From positions 1-39,275 of the forward strand of contig NZ_JAUYUS010000131.1 of the NCBI RefSeq assembly GCF_030694575.1: a stretch of DNA of 39,275 nucleotides, read 5' to 3'. Origin of the DNA: Parvibaculum sp. (GTDB lineage Bacteria; Pseudomonadota; Alphaproteobacteria; Parvibaculales; Parvibaculaceae). The notes under the pieces were generated by a model. The model saw nothing but the letters and a program-made list of their open reading frames with translations, ran no database searches and was not told where the DNA came from. The position numbers were made by a program, and so were the translations under genes. Shown here in pieces: positions 16,564 to 26,806 of the stretch; positions within the stretch are counted from its first letter, which is position 1; each line of letters begins with the position of its first letter.

Positions 16564-18294
16564 TCAAATATCCGCATAGACATGCTTCTCGGCCTTGCCG
16601 CCAGGATGGGTGACGGCGCCCTTGCGGGCGGTGCCGACGAGCTGGGCGTATTTCCAGAGCGCGCCGGAGGCGTACATGGTCTCGCGGGGCTTCCAGGCGG
16701 CGCGGCGCTTGGCAAGCACGGCCTCGTCGACCTCGAGGTCGATGGTGCCCTTCTCCGCGTCGATGGTGATGATGTCGCCATCCTCGATCAGCGCGATCGG
16801 ACCGCCGACAGCGGCTTCCGGGCCGACATGGCCGATGCAGAAGCCGCGCGTGCCGCCGGAAAAGCGTCCGTCGGTGATGAGGGCGACCTTGTCGCCCATG
16901 CCCTGGCCGTAAAGCGCGGCGGTGGTGGAGAGCATTTCGCGCATGCCGGGGCCGCCCTTCGGACCCTCATAGCGGATGACGAGAACCTCACCTTCCTTGT
17001 ACTGACGTTTGTCGACCGCCTCGAAGCATTCCTCCTCGCTGTCGAAGCAGCGCGCCGGACCGGAGAACCGGAGATGATCCTTCTCCATGCCCGCGACCTT
17101 GACGATGGCGCCGTCCGGTGCGAGCGAGCCTTGCAGGCCGACGACGCCGCCTGTGGGCGACAGCGGGTTGGACAGCGGATAGACGACCTTCTGGTCCGGA
17201 TTGAACTTCACGTCCTTGAGGTTGTCGGCGAGCGACTGGCCCGTGACGGTGAGGCAATCGCCGTGGAGATAGCCGCCGTCGAGCAGGACCTTGAGGACCA
17301 TCGAGACGCCGCCCGCCTCGTAGAGATCCTTCGCGACGTAATTGCCGCCGGGCTTCAAGTCGGTGATGTAGGGCGTCTTCTTGAAGATTTCGGCGACTTC
17401 CATCAGGTCGAAATCGATGCCCGCTTCATGCGCGATGGCCGGGAGATGAAGCCCGCCATTGGTCGAGCCGCCGGTCGCGGCAACGATGACGGCGGCATTT
17501 TCGAGCGCCTTGCGCGTGACGATGTCGCGCGGGCGGATGTTGTTCGCGAGCAGGTGCATGACGGCACGGCCCGAGGCTTCCGCATATTCGTCGCGGCTCT
17601 CATAGGGCGCGGGCGCGCCGGCGGAACCGGGCAGCGCGAGACCCATGGCTTCGGAGACGCAAGCCATTGTGTTGGCCGTGAACTGGCCGCCGCAGGCGCC
17701 GGCGGAGGGACAGGCGACGCATTCGAGCGCGTGCAGCTCCTCGTCTCCCATGTTGCCCGCCGAATGCTGGCCGACCGCCTCGAAGACGTCGACAACGGTG
17801 ACGTCCTTGCCTTTGAAATGGCCCGGCAGGATCGAGCCGCCATACATGAAGACCGAGGGCACGTTGAGACGAACCATCGACATCATCATGCCCGGCAGCG
17901 ACTTGTCGCAACCGGCAAGGCCGACCAGCGCGTCGTAGCAATGGCCGCGCATGGTGAGCTCGACCGAATCCGCGATCACGTCGCGGCTGGCGAGCGAGGA
18001 TTTCATGCCCTGGTGGCCCATGGCGATGCCGTCCGTCACCGTGATGGTGCAGAATTCGCGGGGTGTGCCGTTCGACATCGAGACGCCGCGCTTCACCGAC
18101 TGCGCCTGACGCATCAGCGCGATGTTGCAGGGCGCCGCCTCGTTCCAGCAGGTCGCCACGCCGACGAAGGGCTGGGCGATCTCTTCCTCGGTGAGGCCCA
18201 TCGCATAATAGTAGGACCGGTGCGGCGCGCGCTCCGGCCCGACCGTGACGTGGCGGCTCGGCAGTTTCGATTTATCGAATGTCTTGGCGTCCAT
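16564..18294 (-). CDS. ilvD: Dihydroxy-acid dehydratase
   Basis: Fe-S dehydratase converting dihydroxy-isovalerate and dihydroxy-methylvalerate to their 2-oxoacids in valine, isoleucine and leucine synthesis; 576 residues. Expected cluster cysteines are C56 (NEAAPCN), C129 (GCDKSLPGM) and C201 ([16 protein letters not shown]). [18 protein letters not shown] and [12 protein letters not shown] match the IlvD/Edd family signatures. Length and motifs favour ilvD over edd or sugar-acid dehydratases. The ATG at 18294 has only a weak purine stretch. Divergent from the alcohol dehydrogenase. Confidence 0.95.
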   Translation of the reverse strand: MDAKTFDKSKLPSRHVTVGPERAPHRSYYYAMGLTEEEIAQPFVGVATCWNEAAPCNIALMRQAQSVKRGVSMSNGTPREFCTITVTDGIAMGHQGMKSSLASRDVIADSVELTMRGHCYDALVGLAGCDKSLPGMMMSMVRLNVPSVFMYGGSILPGHFKGKDVTVVDVFEAVGQHSAGNMGDEELHALECVACPSAGACGGQFTANTMACVSEAMGLALPGSAGAPAPYESRDEYAEASGRAVMHLLANNIRPRDIVTRKALENAAVIVAATGGSTNGGLHLPAIAHEAGIDFDLMEVAEIFKKTPYITDLKPGGNYVAKDLYEAGGVSMVLKVLLDGGYLHGDCLTVTGQSLADNLKDVKFNPDQKVVYPLSNPLSPTGGVVGLQGSLAPDGAIVKVAGMEKDHLRFSGPARCFDSEEECFEAVDKRQYKEGEVLVIRYEGPKGGPGMREMLSTTAALYGQGMGDKVALITDGRFSGGTRGFCIGHVGPEAAVGGPIALIEDGDIITIDAEKGTIDLEVDEAVLAKRRAAWKPRETMYASGALWKYAQLVGTARKGAVTHPGGKAEKHVYADI

Positions 18295-18512
18295 GTGACT
18301 CGCGCCCCTTTTTAACGAGGGCGCCTCCGGCTTGTCGGGATGAAAGTTGGCCGGATACTAGGGGGAAGGCCGCCGGGGATAAAGCCCCAAAGCCGCCGGT
18401 TTTCGCGAGGGAGTCGCGAAATCACCGTGTTGACCCCGCGATGCAGGCGGGAGAACATCCAGGCAACCGGAAATCACCCAACCATATAATCCGGACACAG
18501 GGAGAAATCGCC

Positions 18513-19598
18513 ATGAAAGCCGCCGTTCTGCGCCAGGTGCGCCAGCCGCTCACCATCGAAGACGTGAAAATCAACAAGCCCGGCCCCCATGAGGTGCTGA
18601 TCCGCACCGTGGCGGCGGGCGTCTGCCATTCGGACCTCCATTTCGTGGAAGGCTCTTACCCCTACCCGCTCCCGGCCGTGCTCGGCCATGAGAGCGCGGG
18701 CGTGGTGGAGCAGGTCGGCTCCGAGGTCCACACCGTGAAGCCGGGCGACCATGTCATAACCTGCCTCTCGGCCTTTTGCGGCCATTGCGAACATTGCCTG
18801 ACGGGCCACATGTCGCGCTGCGTGAGCCCCGAGACGAAGCGGCAGGCGGGCGAGGAGCCGCGCCTTGCGAAGGACGACGGTTCGATGAACCAGTTCCTCA
18901 ACCTCTCCTCCTTCGCCGAACAGATGCTGATCCACGAACATGCCTGCGTGGCGATCCGGAAAGACATGCCGCTGGACCGCGCGGCGCTGATCGGCTGCTC
19001 GGTGACGACGGGCGTGGGTGCGGTGATCCATACATCGAATGTAAGGCCCGGCGAGACCGTTGCCGTGATCGGCTGCGGCGGCGTCGGCCTCGCGGCGATC
19101 AACGGCGCCGCCATCGCGGGCGCGGGCCGCATCATCGCCATCGACATGCAGGGCTCGAAGTTGAACCTCGCCAAGGAATTCGGCGCGACCGACGTCGTCA
19201 ACGCAAAGGACGGCGACCCGGTGAAGCAGGTGATGGACCTGACCAATGGCGGCGTGCACCACTCCTTCGAGGCGATCGGCCTCAAGGCGACGACGGAACA
19301 GGCCTTCCGCATGCTGGCGCGCGGCGGCACGGCGAACATCATCGGCATGATCCCCGTCGGCGTGAACATCGAACTGCACGGCGCGGACTTCCTCGGCGAG
19401 AAGAAGATCCAGGGTTCGCTGATGGGCTCGAACCGCTTCCCCGTCGACATGCCGCGCCTTGTCGACTTCTACATGGCCGGCAAGCTGAAGCTCGACGAAA
19501 TGATTTCGCGCCGCATCAAGCTCGAACAGGTGAACGAAGCCTTCGACGAGTTGAAGCGCGGCGAACTGGCCCGCTCGGTCATCATGTTCGACGCCTGA
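18513..19598 (+). CDS. Zinc-dependent alcohol dehydrogenase (MDR, class III-like)
   Basis: A 361-residue medium-chain dehydrogenase. Catalytic zinc ligands are C38 (GVCHSDLH), H59-E60 (GHES) and C162 (IGCSVTTG); the structural zinc lobe has C89, C92, C95 and C103. The Rossmann motif GCGGVG (187-192) followed by an acidic residue (D211) indicates NAD preference. GGGAG lies eight bases before the ATG at 18513. It is single, with its own terminator and divergent from ilvD. The alcohol oxidised cannot be named; class III formaldehyde activity is possible but the sequence is more like general Zn-ADHs. Confidence 0.92.
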   Translation: MKAAVLRQVRQPLTIEDVKINKPGPHEVLIRTVAAGVCHSDLHFVEGSYPYPLPAVLGHESAGVVEQVGSEVHTVKPGDHVITCLSAFCGHCEHCLTGHMSRCVSPETKRQAGEEPRLAKDDGSMNQFLNLSSFAEQMLIHEHACVAIRKDMPLDRAALIGCSVTTGVGAVIHTSNVRPGETVAVIGCGGVGLAAINGAAIAGAGRIIAIDMQGSKLNLAKEFGATDVVNAKDGDPVKQVMDLTNGGVHHSFEAIGLKATTEQAFRMLARGGTANIIGMIPVGVNIELHGADFLGEKKIQGSLMGSNRFPVDMPRLVDFYMAGKLKLDEMISRRIKLEQVNEAFDELKRGELARSVIMFDA

Positions 19599-19620
19599 GC
19601 GAAGGTTTTGCGGACAAGGA

Positions 19621-19646
19621 AAAGGCGGCCTCCGGGCCGCCTTTTT
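19621..19646 (+). terminator. Intrinsic terminator of the alcohol dehydrogenase gene
   Basis: GGCGGCC (19624-19630) and GGCCGCC (19635-19641) form a 7-bp stem with loop TCCG, preceded by AAA and followed by TTTTT. It begins 22 bases after the stop codon. Confidence 0.9.
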
Positions 19647-19765
19647 CGTTTGGCCGAAAGCCATGCGGCTTTGGCAGAAAATCGGCATGCGGCGCCTTGA
19701 CGCAGCCGCCCGGCATATCCACCTGTCATCTGTGTTCAATTGGAACCCTCTGGGAGGACCCCTCG

Positions 19766-20128
19766 ATGCCCACCGCCGCAATGCTGGACGACCTGCCGAA
19801 AGGCGCATGGATTGCCATGATGGTGATCGGCTTCATCGTCTTCTGGCCGATCGGGCTCGCCCTTCTCTTCTACATGATCTGGAGCGGAAAAATGCAGGGA
19901 TGGAAACGCGACGGCATGCGCGGCTGCGCATCGAACTTTCGCCGTCATCGCCAGTCGAGCGGCAATACCGCCTTCGACAGCTACCGGGACGACATGCTGA
20001 AAAAGCTGGAGGAAGAGCAGAAGGCTTTCGGCGACTTCATGGAGCGCCTGCGCCGCGCCAAGGACCAGCAGGAATTCGACCAGTTCATGAACGAACGCCG
20101 CACGCAGGGCGATGCGCCCGCCGCGTAA
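19766..20128 (+). CDS. DUF2852 membrane protein
   Basis: A 120-residue protein matching the alphaproteobacterial DUF2852 family. One hydrophobic span near the N-terminus (WIAMMVIGFIVFWPIGLALL) is followed by a basic segment and a charged, probably coiled-coil C-terminus (DDMLKKLEEEQKAFGDFMER). GGGAGG lies eight bases before the ATG. Function unknown. It stands alone between two terminators. Confidence 0.85.
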   Translation: MPTAAMLDDLPKGAWIAMMVIGFIVFWPIGLALLFYMIWSGKMQGWKRDGMRGCASNFRRHRQSSGNTAFDSYRDDMLKKLEEEQKAFGDFMERLRRAKDQQEFDQFMNERRTQGDAPAA

Positions 20129-20154
20129 GGCTCCGCGCAACGGATGATTCGGTA

Positions 20155-20179
20155 GGCGGCCCGGCAGCGGGCCGCCTTT
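20155..20179 (+). terminator. Intrinsic terminator of the DUF2852 gene
   Basis: GGCGGCCCG (20155-20163) and CGGGCCGCC (20168-20176) form a perfect 9-bp stem with loop GCAG, followed by TTT. Confidence 0.8.
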
Positions 20180-20292
20180 CGTGTTTCAGAGTCACAAAAG
20201 CGTGAGCGCTATACGGCAGCGGCAGGGAACGCGCGGCGGCGCCGGACGTTACTCAGAGGAATGGAACCCTCGGAAACAAGAAGAAAAATGCC

Positions 20293-20532
20293 GTGAACGA
20301 ATACATCGTAGCACTCGACCCTATCGTGCTCATCCTCTGCGTGATCGTTCTCGTGATCCTGCTGCCGGTATTGCTGTGGCTCGGCATCACCGTGCTGTGG
20401 ATCGCGGTGGGATTGCTGGGCGGCACCTTCACCTATTTCTTCCTGCTCAACCTCTTCGGCATTCCCGCAATCGCCATCATCGGCGGCGTCGCCCTGGCGC
20501 TGATGATATGGGGCGCGTTGCTGCGGGGGTAG
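20293..20532 (+). CDS. Small hydrophobic membrane protein, unknown function
   Basis: A 79-residue protein that is almost wholly membrane-embedded: two to three hydrophobic spans from PIVLILCVIVLVILLPVLLW to the GVALALMIWGALL end. The start is GTG at 20293, since the only nearby ATG is out of frame and closed at once; AGAAGA is a weak ribosome-binding site. No family recognised. Coding is supported by the regular hydrophobic pattern and lack of a better alternative frame, not by homology. Confidence 0.55.
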   Translation: MNEYIVALDPIVLILCVIVLVILLPVLLWLGITVLWIAVGLLGGTFTYFFLLNLFGIPAIAIIGGVALALMIWGALLRG

Positions 20533-20559
20533 AGGAACGCGGGAAGCCCTACCCGTAGA

Positions 20560-20587
20560 TGTCATCCCGGCGAAAGCCGGGATGACA
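20560..20587. repeat. Short copy of the CCCGGCGAAAGCCGGG palindrome
   Basis: TGTCATCCCGG (20560-20570), loop CGAAAG, CCGGGATGACA (20577-20587): a perfect 11-bp stem. Same motif as the element at 15101-15202. It lies between convergent genes (small membrane protein and valS), eight bases after the valS stop, and could end transcripts both ways although no T-run follows. Confidence 0.75.
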
Positions 20588-20594
20588 GTTGTTC

Positions 20595-23324
20595 TCAGAC
20601 AGCGCCCGCGAGCCGCTTCAACGCCTCGTTGAACTTCGCCATCGCGGCTTGCGCGTCGGCCTTGCGTTCGCGCTGCTCCTCGACGACCTGTTCCGGCGCG
20701 CCCGCCAAAAACTTGGCATTGCCGAGTTTCGCGTCGATCTTCTTCACCTCGTCCTCAAGCTTGCCGAGTTCCTTGCGGAGACGCGCGGTTTCGGCGGCGA
20801 CGTCGATGAGGCTGGCGAGCGGCAGGATCAGCGTTGCCTCGTCCAGCACGAGTTGCAGCGCGCCTTCGGGAACGGATGTCGTCGTCACGGCACTTTCGAG
20901 GCGCGCGAGGCGCATGATGAGATCGCGGTGGCGCTCGAAGCGGGCGAGGCTTTCGGCGCTCGCATCCTTGATGAGGAGCGCGATCTTCGCGCCGGCCGGC
21001 ACATTCATCTCGGCACGGACGGAACGGATTTCGGTGATGAAGCGGATCACCCAGTCCATCTCCCTGTCGGCCGCGGCATCGCCGAGGCCTGTGTGAAGCG
21101 GCCATGCCGCCTTGACGAGCAGCGTCTCGCGCTTCGGACCAACCTCGCCCGTGCGCTGCCAGAGCTCTTCGGTGACGAAGGGCATGAAGGGATGGAGCAT
21201 CAGCAATATCTGGTCGAGCACCCAGGCGGCGGTGGCGCGAGTTTCGGCTTTCGCTTCCTCATTGTCGCCCATCAGCAGCGGCTTGATGAATTCGAGATAC
21301 CAGTCGCAGAAGACGTTCCAGACGAACTTGTAGGCTGCGTTCGCCGCGTCGTTGAAGCGGTAGGCTTCGATGGCTTCGGTGATTTCGGCGGCGGTGCGCG
21401 CGACCTCGCCGACGATCCACTTGTTGACCGTCTGGTTGAGTTTCGCGGGGTCGAAACCCTCGACGCGGGCGCATTCGTTCATCTCGCAGAAGCGCGCGGC
21501 GTTCCAGAGCTTGGTGCCGAAATTGCGGTAGCCTTCGACACGGGAGGTCGCGAGCTTGATGTCGCGGCCCTGCGCGGCCATCGCGGCCAGCGTGAAGCGC
21601 AGCGCGTCGGCGCCGTACTCGTCGATGAGTTTCAGCGGGTCGATGACGTTGCCCTTCGTCTTCGACATCTTCTGGCCCTTCTCGTCGCGGACCAGCGCAT
21701 GGATATAGACGGTGTGGAACGGCACTTCCTGCATGAAGTGCAGACCCATCATCATCATGCGGGCGACCCAGAAGAAGATGATGTCGAAGCCGGTGACGAG
21801 CACGTCGGTCTTGTAATAGCGCGCGAGTTCCGGCGTCTTGTCCGGCCAGCCGAGCGTCGAGAACGGCCAGAGACCGGAGGAGAACCAGGTGTCGAGGACG
21901 TCTTCGTCGCGCGTGAGTTCGACAGATTTGCCGTAGTGCTTCCCGGCTTCGGCGGCGGCCTCTTCATCGCTGTAGGCGACGAAGACGTGACCGTCCGGCC
22001 CGTACCACGCCGGAATGCGATGGCCCCACCAGAGCTGGCGCGAGATGCACCAGGGCTGGATGTTGCGCATCCATTCGAAGTAGGTCTTTTCCCAGTTCTT
22101 CGGCACGAAGACGGTTTCGCCGCGCTCGACCGCGTCTATGGCGGGCTTCGCCAGCGTCGCCGCGTCGACATACCACTGGTCGGTGAGATAGGGCTCGATG
22201 ACGACCATCTTGGATTTCTCGTCATGCGGAACCATAACGATCTTGTCCTCGATGCGGTCGAGAAGGCCGAGCGCCTCGATGTCCTCGACAACTTTCTTCC
22301 GCGCCTTGAAACGGTCCATGCCGCGATAAGGCTCCGGCACCTCGTCGTTAAGCTTGCCGTCGGGATTGAGAATGTTGATCTGCTCGAGCCCCTGCCGCTT
22401 GCCGACCTCGAAGTCGTTGAAGTCATGCGCGGGCGTGATCTTGACGGCACCGGAACCCTGCTCCGGGTCCGCATGTTCGTCGCCGACGATCGGGATGCGG
22501 CGGCCGACAAGCGGCAGTTCCACGAACTTGCCGATAAGGGACTTGTAGCGCTCGTCTTCCGGGTTCACGGCGACGCCGGTGTCGCCCAGCATTGTCTCGG
22601 GACGCGTGGTGGCGACGACGATGTAATTGCGCGTCTCGCTGCCGGCGGGATTTCCCTCCTCGTCGAAGAGCGGCCACTCATAGGTGACGCCGTCCGCGAG
22701 CGGATAGCGGAAATGCCAGAAATGCCCTTTGACCTCGATGTTCTCGACTTCGAGATCGGAGACGGCGGTCTGGAGTTCCGGGTGCCAGTTGACGAGGCGC
22801 TTGTCGCGATAGATGAGGCCTTCGCGGTAAAGCTCCACGAAGACCTTCAGTACGGCTTTCGAGAGGCCGTCATCCAGTGTGAAACGCTCGCGGCTCCAGT
22901 CGCAGGACGCGCCGAGGCGGCGAAGCTGGCCGATGATGGTGCCGCCGCTCTCGCCCTTCCACTTCCAGACGCGCTCGATGAAGGCGTCGCGGCCCATGTC
23001 GCGGCGGCGGACATTGCCCTCGCCTTCAAGCTGACGCTCGACGATCATCTGCGTCGCGATGCCGGCATGGTCGAGGCCCGGCTGCCAGAGCACGTCCTTG
23101 CCGCGCATCCGCTCGAAGCGGATCAGCACGTCCTGCAGCGTGTTGTTGAGCGCATGGCCCATATGGAGGCTGCCGGTGACGTTGGGCGGCGGGATGACGA
23201 TGCAATAGGGCTTGGCGCCCGCCTCTACCCGCGCGGGGTCGCCGGCCTGGAAAGCGCCGCTTTCCTCCCAGAGCTTGTAAAGCCGGGCTTCGGCGTCCTG
23301 CGGGTCGAAGGTCTTGTCGAGCAT
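20595..23324 (-). CDS. valS: Valyl-tRNA synthetase
   Basis: Class I synthetase charging tRNA-Val, about 909 residues. [15 protein letters not shown] carries the HIGH motif as HMGH (54-57); the editing domain includes [29 protein letters not shown] is the KMSKS loop; the C-terminus is the valS-specific coiled-coil arm ([20 protein letters not shown]). The ATG at 23324 (MLDKTFDP) fits the family; a TTG nine codons upstream is unlikely. It follows popZ by 106 bases. Order tolC-popZ-valS is well conserved in alphaproteobacteria. Confidence 0.97.
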   Translation of the reverse strand: MLDKTFDPQDAEARLYKLWEESGAFQAGDPARVEAGAKPYCIVIPPPNVTGSLHMGHALNNTLQDVLIRFERMRGKDVLWQPGLDHAGIATQMIVERQLEGEGNVRRRDMGRDAFIERVWKWKGESGGTIIGQLRRLGASCDWSRERFTLDDGLSKAVLKVFVELYREGLIYRDKRLVNWHPELQTAVSDLEVENIEVKGHFWHFRYPLADGVTYEWPLFDEEGNPAGSETRNYIVVATTRPETMLGDTGVAVNPEDERYKSLIGKFVELPLVGRRIPIVGDEHADPEQGSGAVKITPAHDFNDFEVGKRQGLEQINILNPDGKLNDEVPEPYRGMDRFKARKKVVEDIEALGLLDRIEDKIVMVPHDEKSKMVVIEPYLTDQWYVDAATLAKPAIDAVERGETVFVPKNWEKTYFEWMRNIQPWCISRQLWWGHRIPAWYGPDGHVFVAYSDEEAAAEAGKHYGKSVELTRDEDVLDTWFSSGLWPFSTLGWPDKTPELARYYKTDVLVTGFDIIFFWVARMMMMGLHFMQEVPFHTVYIHALVRDEKGQKMSKTKGNVIDPLKLIDEYGADALRFTLAAMAAQGRDIKLATSRVEGYRNFGTKLWNAARFCEMNECARVEGFDPAKLNQTVNKWIVGEVARTAAEITEAIEAYRFNDAANAAYKFVWNVFCDWYLEFIKPLLMGDNEEAKAETRATAAWVLDQILLMLHPFMPFVTEELWQRTGEVGPKRETLLVKAAWPLHTGLGDAAADREMDWVIRFITEIRSVRAEMNVPAGAKIALLIKDASAESLARFERHRDLIMRLARLESAVTTTSVPEGALQLVLDEATLILPLASLIDVAAETARLRKELGKLEDEVKKIDAKLGNAKFLAGAPEQVVEEQRERKADAQAAMAKFNEALKRLAGAV

Positions 23325-23430
23325 GAGATTTATCCGTGGAAAAGCGCGCAAAAAAGGGCGGCGCTGCGCCTGTGTTACACAGGCCGCGCCACCCTATCAA
23401 GCATTGGAGACGATGAAGCGAGAGGGGGCG

Positions 23431-24150
23431 TCAGCCTTTACGCCGCGCTACCCGCTCGATTTCCTCGGCGACCAGCCGCTCGACCAGCGAGGGCAGGTTT
23501 TCGTCGAGCCATTCCTTGAGCATCGGGCGAAGCAGGTCGCCGACAAGCTCGTCCAGCGTGCGTGAGCCGCCCGACGAGGTCATGAGAGAGCTCGCCAGCG
23601 CGCCGAAGGCGGCCGATGCCGCGGATTCGGTGTCGCTCGACAGCAGCGGGGAAGCTTTGCTCGGGGCCGAATCGGCACTCATGACAGGCTCCTCAAAGGC
23701 GGTTTCGGGTTCTTCTTCCACGACCGGGGCGGGGTGCGGGGCGATACCCGTGGCAACCGCCGGCGCGGGCGCCGGTTCCGGCTCGTAGACGGGCGCGGGC
23801 TCGGGAAGCGGCTCATAGGCCGGTTCGGCCTCCGCGACCGGCTCGGGCTCGGGCTCCGGCTCGGCGAACTGGATGTCGTCCTCGTCGAAATCGGATGCAG
23901 GCATGGCCGCGGCGGGCGCCGGCTGCGGTGCCGGTTCCTCGGGCAGGGCCTCGGTGAGTTCCAGAATGTCGTCCTCGACGGGTTCCGGCTCGGGCTCGGG
24001 TTCGAATGCGGGTTCAGGCGCAGGCGGCGGCGCGGCCGCTTCGGACGCAGGCGCGGCCTCATCGGTCCCGCTGTCCTCCGAAATGATCCGCCGGATGGAG
24101 GCGAGAATCTCCTCCATCGTCGGTTCCTGTGCCTGGCCTTGATTGCTCAT
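23431..24150 (-). CDS. popZ: Polar organizing protein PopZ (DUF2497)
   Basis: A 239-residue PopZ-family protein that self-assembles at cell poles and anchors chromosome-partition and cell-cycle proteins. The N-terminal helix EPTMEEILASIRRIISED and the C-terminal oligomerisation region (RTLDELVGDLLRPMLKEWLD then LVERLVAEEIERVARR) are both clear. Between them is a long disordered, acidic, Pro-rich linker with EPEPEP runs, about residues 40-150. The ATG at 24150 is followed by the family start MSNQ. Neighbouring valS and tolC support the call. Confidence 0.92.
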   Translation of the reverse strand: MSNQGQAQEPTMEEILASIRRIISEDSGTDEAAPASEAAAPPPAPEPAFEPEPEPEPVEDDILELTEALPEEPAPQPAPAAAMPASDFDEDDIQFAEPEPEPEPVAEAEPAYEPLPEPAPVYEPEPAPAPAVATGIAPHPAPVVEEEPETAFEEPVMSADSAPSKASPLLSSDTESAASAAFGALASSLMTSSGGSRTLDELVGDLLRPMLKEWLDENLPSLVERLVAEEIERVARRKG

Positions 24151-24224
24151 CCGTCGTACCGCCCACCTTCGAGTCCAGCGCACCCCCGCGCTGCCAGAGC
24201 CCTATAAATAACAAGAGAACCTTA

Positions 24225-24255
24225 GGAGAAGTTGAACGAATTTGCCAACTTCCCC
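24225..24255. repeat. Inverted repeat between tolC and popZ
   Basis: GAAGTTG (24228-24234) and CAACTTC (24246-24252) form a perfect 7-base dyad with an 11-base spacer; GG/CC flanks extend it past one mismatch. It lies 26 bases after the tolC stop and 75 bases before the popZ start, in an AT-rich patch. It may be an operator for popZ or an attenuating hairpin. Confidence 0.45.
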
Positions 24256-24280
24256 TTAATTTCTCTCGCGCCGGATGAGG

Positions 24281-25681
24281 CTATTCGTCGCCAGCGGTGC
24301 CGAAACCGATCCACTTGTTGCGGACCTCGCCATAATTCACCGTCGGATCGTAATACGCGACGGGCAATTCGAGATCGCGCGCCGTGAGCTGGCCCATCGC
24401 GGCAAGGAGGCCGTATTCGGCAACCGCGAGATCCCTTTCGGCGCTGACCAGCGCCACGCGGGCATTCAGCAGCTCCTGCTCGGCGTCGAGTACGTCGAGC
24501 GTGGTGCGGGCACCGACCTCGGATTCCTGCCGCACGCCTTCAAGGGCGATGTTGCTGGCGTTCACCTGTTCGGTGGTGGAGGTGATGCTGGCGCGGCTCG
24601 CCCGGAGCTGTTCCCAGGCATTCCGCACCGCCTCGTCCACCTCGCGCTGCACGGCATAAATCTGGAGCCGGCTGCGGTTGTTGAGTTCCTTCGCCTCGCG
24701 CACCTGCGAATATTCGGCGCCGCTCTGGTAGAGCGGAATCGTGAGCACGCCGAGCAGCGAGCTTTCCTCGACATCGCGGATGGTGGTCGACGGGTCGCGG
24801 CCGTATTGGTACTGGGCCTGCACGTCGAAGGTCGGCAGCAGCGCGCCCTTCGCGACGCTGATCGCCTCCCGGCTCGCTTCTTCCGCGTAACGCGCCGACA
24901 TCAGCGCCGGATTGTTCTGCTCGGCGAAGGCGCGGGCCTCGTCCTCGGTCGCGGGAAGCCCTTCGAGACGAACGGCCTTTTCGAGCGTGCCCGGCATCTG
25001 GCCGACGACACGCTGATAGAAGGCGCGGCTCGCGGTGAGCTGCGCTTCGGCGGCAATGAGATTGGAGCGGGCCAGGCTGAGGCGGGCTTCCGACTGCGCG
25101 GTGTCGGTGCGGGTCAACTCGCCGACGCGGAACCGGTCCGTCGTCGCATCGAGCTGACGCTTCAGCACTTCGACGTTGTTGCGATTGAGCTCAACCACGC
25201 CTTCGTCGCGGATGACGTTCATATAGGCCTGCACGGCGTTGAGAAGCGTCGACTGCTCGACGCTCAGCAGCGACTGGCGGCCGGACTGCACGGAGGCTTC
25301 GGCCTGATCGGTCGCGTTGACGGTGCGGCCGCCGGCAAAGAGGTTCTGGCTGAGCGTGACCGCGCCGGAAAGAGGACGGAGATCGTCGCGCGAGCTGATG
25401 CCGCTGTTGAGCGTCGTATCGGTGCTGGTGACACCGTAGGAGCCCTGCGCCTGCAGATTGGGCCGCCAGCCGGACAGCGCCCGCGGCACCTGTTCGTCCG
25501 TCGCCCGCAACTGCGCGCGTTGCGCCTGGAGGGTCGGGTTGGTTTCATAGGCCGCGGACAGGGCCTCGATGAGGCTTTCCGCGGAAGCGGGAGCTGCGGC
25601 AAGAAAGCCCGTTGTGAGGGCGGTCGTGCCGAGTGCGAACGAGATCGCTCGGGTCAGGGACGTTTTTTCGGGTCGCTTCAT
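24281..25681 (-). CDS. tolC: TolC-family outer-membrane efflux / type I secretion channel
   Basis: A 466-residue outer-membrane channel. A signal peptide (about 34 residues, ending APASA) leads into two homologous halves of the OEP fold: SLIEALSAAYETNPTLQAQR opens the first and ARAFAEQNNPALMSARYAEE opens the second. The conserved GVRQESEVGARTTLDVLDAE occurs near the C-terminus. Trimers join inner-membrane pumps or ABC exporters to the outside. No pump gene is beside it, so it may serve several systems. Conserved order pcm-tolC-popZ-valS. Confidence 0.93.
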   Translation of the reverse strand: MKRPEKTSLTRAISFALGTTALTTGFLAAAPASAESLIEALSAAYETNPTLQAQRAQLRATDEQVPRALSGWRPNLQAQGSYGVTSTDTTLNSGISSRDDLRPLSGAVTLSQNLFAGGRTVNATDQAEASVQSGRQSLLSVEQSTLLNAVQAYMNVIRDEGVVELNRNNVEVLKRQLDATTDRFRVGELTRTDTAQSEARLSLARSNLIAAEAQLTASRAFYQRVVGQMPGTLEKAVRLEGLPATEDEARAFAEQNNPALMSARYAEEASREAISVAKGALLPTFDVQAQYQYGRDPSTTIRDVEESSLLGVLTIPLYQSGAEYSQVREAKELNNRSRLQIYAVQREVDEAVRNAWEQLRASRASITSTTEQVNASNIALEGVRQESEVGARTTLDVLDAEQELLNARVALVSAERDLAVAEYGLLAAMGQLTARDLELPVAYYDPTVNYGEVRNKWIGFGTAGDE

Positions 25682-25828
25682 TTATCGTTGCTCTCGTAAA
25701 GAGGCGGCTTCGTCCCTCAACGCTTCCGCTGTGAACCAGTCTTCGGCAGGCTAAAGGTAGGAAGAGAGAATTACTATTGCCAGAGGGCCGAAGAATTGTC
25801 TGGAATAGATGCAAAGTGCCATCACTTC

Positions 25829-26491
25829 TCAGAAAACAAAGCTCTCCATCGGCTCGAAGCCCGGCAGGAAGCGGATATTGGCGTCGAAGGCGTCGCGGCC
25901 GCTGACCGCCTCGCCGGAGCGCATGTAAAGCCGCGCGCGGCCGGAGGTACCGTCGCCCACCACGGCGACGAGGCGGCCATTGTCGCGAAGCTGATTCTGC
26001 AATGCTTCCGGAACCGAACCGATCATGCCGTTGACGAAGATCACGTCATAGGGCGCCTGCTTGGCGCAGCCTTCGTTGAGCGGGCCGCACAGAACGACGG
26101 CATTGTCGACGCCGAGATCGGACAGCGACGCGCCCGCGCGCGCCGCGAGATCTTCGTCGCATTCGAGCCCGACCACGGTGCCGGCGATACGCGCGAGCAC
26201 GGCCGTCGAATAGCCGGTGCCGCAGCCGACATCGAGGACGAGGTCCTCGGGCCCGATTTCGGCAAGCTGCGCCAGCTTCGCGAAGACGCGCGGCTCCATC
26301 AGGAAGCGCGGCGGGTTGCCGTCGGCAATGCGGATGTCCTCGTCCATATAGGCGATGCCCTGACGCGACGACGGCACGAAGCGCTCGCGCGGCACCGCCG
26401 AGATGGCGTCGATCACGCGCCGGTCCGTCACCGCGTTGATGCGCACCTGGCTTTCGACCATGTTGAGACGGGCGGCGGCAAAATCGGTCAT
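25829..26491 (-). CDS. pcm: Protein-L-isoaspartate O-methyltransferase
   Basis: A 220-residue SAM-dependent methyltransferase that starts repair of isoaspartyl residues in aged proteins. The N-terminus (MVESQVRINAVTDRRVIDAI), PRERFVP and the SAM-binding motif VLDVGCGTGYSTAVLARI are typical of the alphaproteobacterial type. The ATG at 26491 has AGGA six to seven bases upstream; a longer frame upstream lacks family similarity. It precedes tolC by 147 bases. Confidence 0.92.
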   Translation of the reverse strand: MTDFAAARLNMVESQVRINAVTDRRVIDAISAVPRERFVPSSRQGIAYMDEDIRIADGNPPRFLMEPRVFAKLAQLAEIGPEDLVLDVGCGTGYSTAVLARIAGTVVGLECDEDLAARAGASLSDLGVDNAVVLCGPLNEGCAKQAPYDVIFVNGMIGSVPEALQNQLRDNGRLVAVVGDGTSGRARLYMRSGEAVSGRDAFDANIRFLPGFEPMESFVF

Positions 26492-26648
26492 GAGCTGTCC
26501 TAAGGGGCTGTCCCGGGGATGATGTGCGAGGGGGAAGGTTCCCGGCGCGTTTATACTGGCCCGGCGGCCTAAACTCAATTCACCGGTTGATGAAAGCGCT
26601 GTCACACGGGCCGTTAACGGCCCGGAAATCCGGCGGCCTTAATGATCG

Positions 26649-26677
26649 TTGTACCCGGACGGCGGAATTGCTATACC
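26649..26677 (+). promoter_or_regulatory. Promoter of tRNA-Cys
   Basis: TTGTAC (26649-26654) and TATACC (26672-26677) are 17 bases apart, putting transcription start about 30 bases before the tRNA. Confidence 0.6.
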
Positions 26678-26713
26678 CCGCCCGCCCTACCCGGCTCGTG
26701 CCGGAAGGGAAAC

Positions 26714-26787
26714 GGCCACGTGGCGGAGTGGTTACGCAGCGGACTGCAAATCCGTGCACCCCGGTTCGATTCCGGGCGTGGCCTCCA
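26714..26787 (+). tRNA. tRNA-Cys (GCA)
   Basis: Full cloverleaf: acceptor GGCCACG (26714-26720) pairs with CGTGGCC (26777-26783), anticodon loop CTGCAAA with GCA, T-arm with GGTTCGATTCC, U discriminator as usual for tRNA-Cys, and encoded CCA (26785-26787). Confidence 0.97.
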
Positions 26788-26806
26788 AACATTCCCGATT
26801 TGCGCG

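Noticed and set aside
18302-18324. GCGCCC/GGGCGC hairpin upstream of ilvD as an attenuator
   Set aside because: The stem is only six bases, there is no leader peptide rich in branched-chain codons, and no alternative stem was seen.
19728-19745. Second possible PHO box upstream of the DUF2852 gene
   Set aside because: Only one CTGTCAT unit is present; the sequence 11 bases on does not repeat it.
20589-23519. Very long plus-strand open frame opposite valS (976 codons)
   Set aside because: It lies antisense to a clear synthetase gene; its composition is that of the mirror frame of GC-rich codons, with no recognisable domain. Similar mirror frames occur opposite argS, ilvD, the alcohol dehydrogenase, tolC and the Wzc-like gene.
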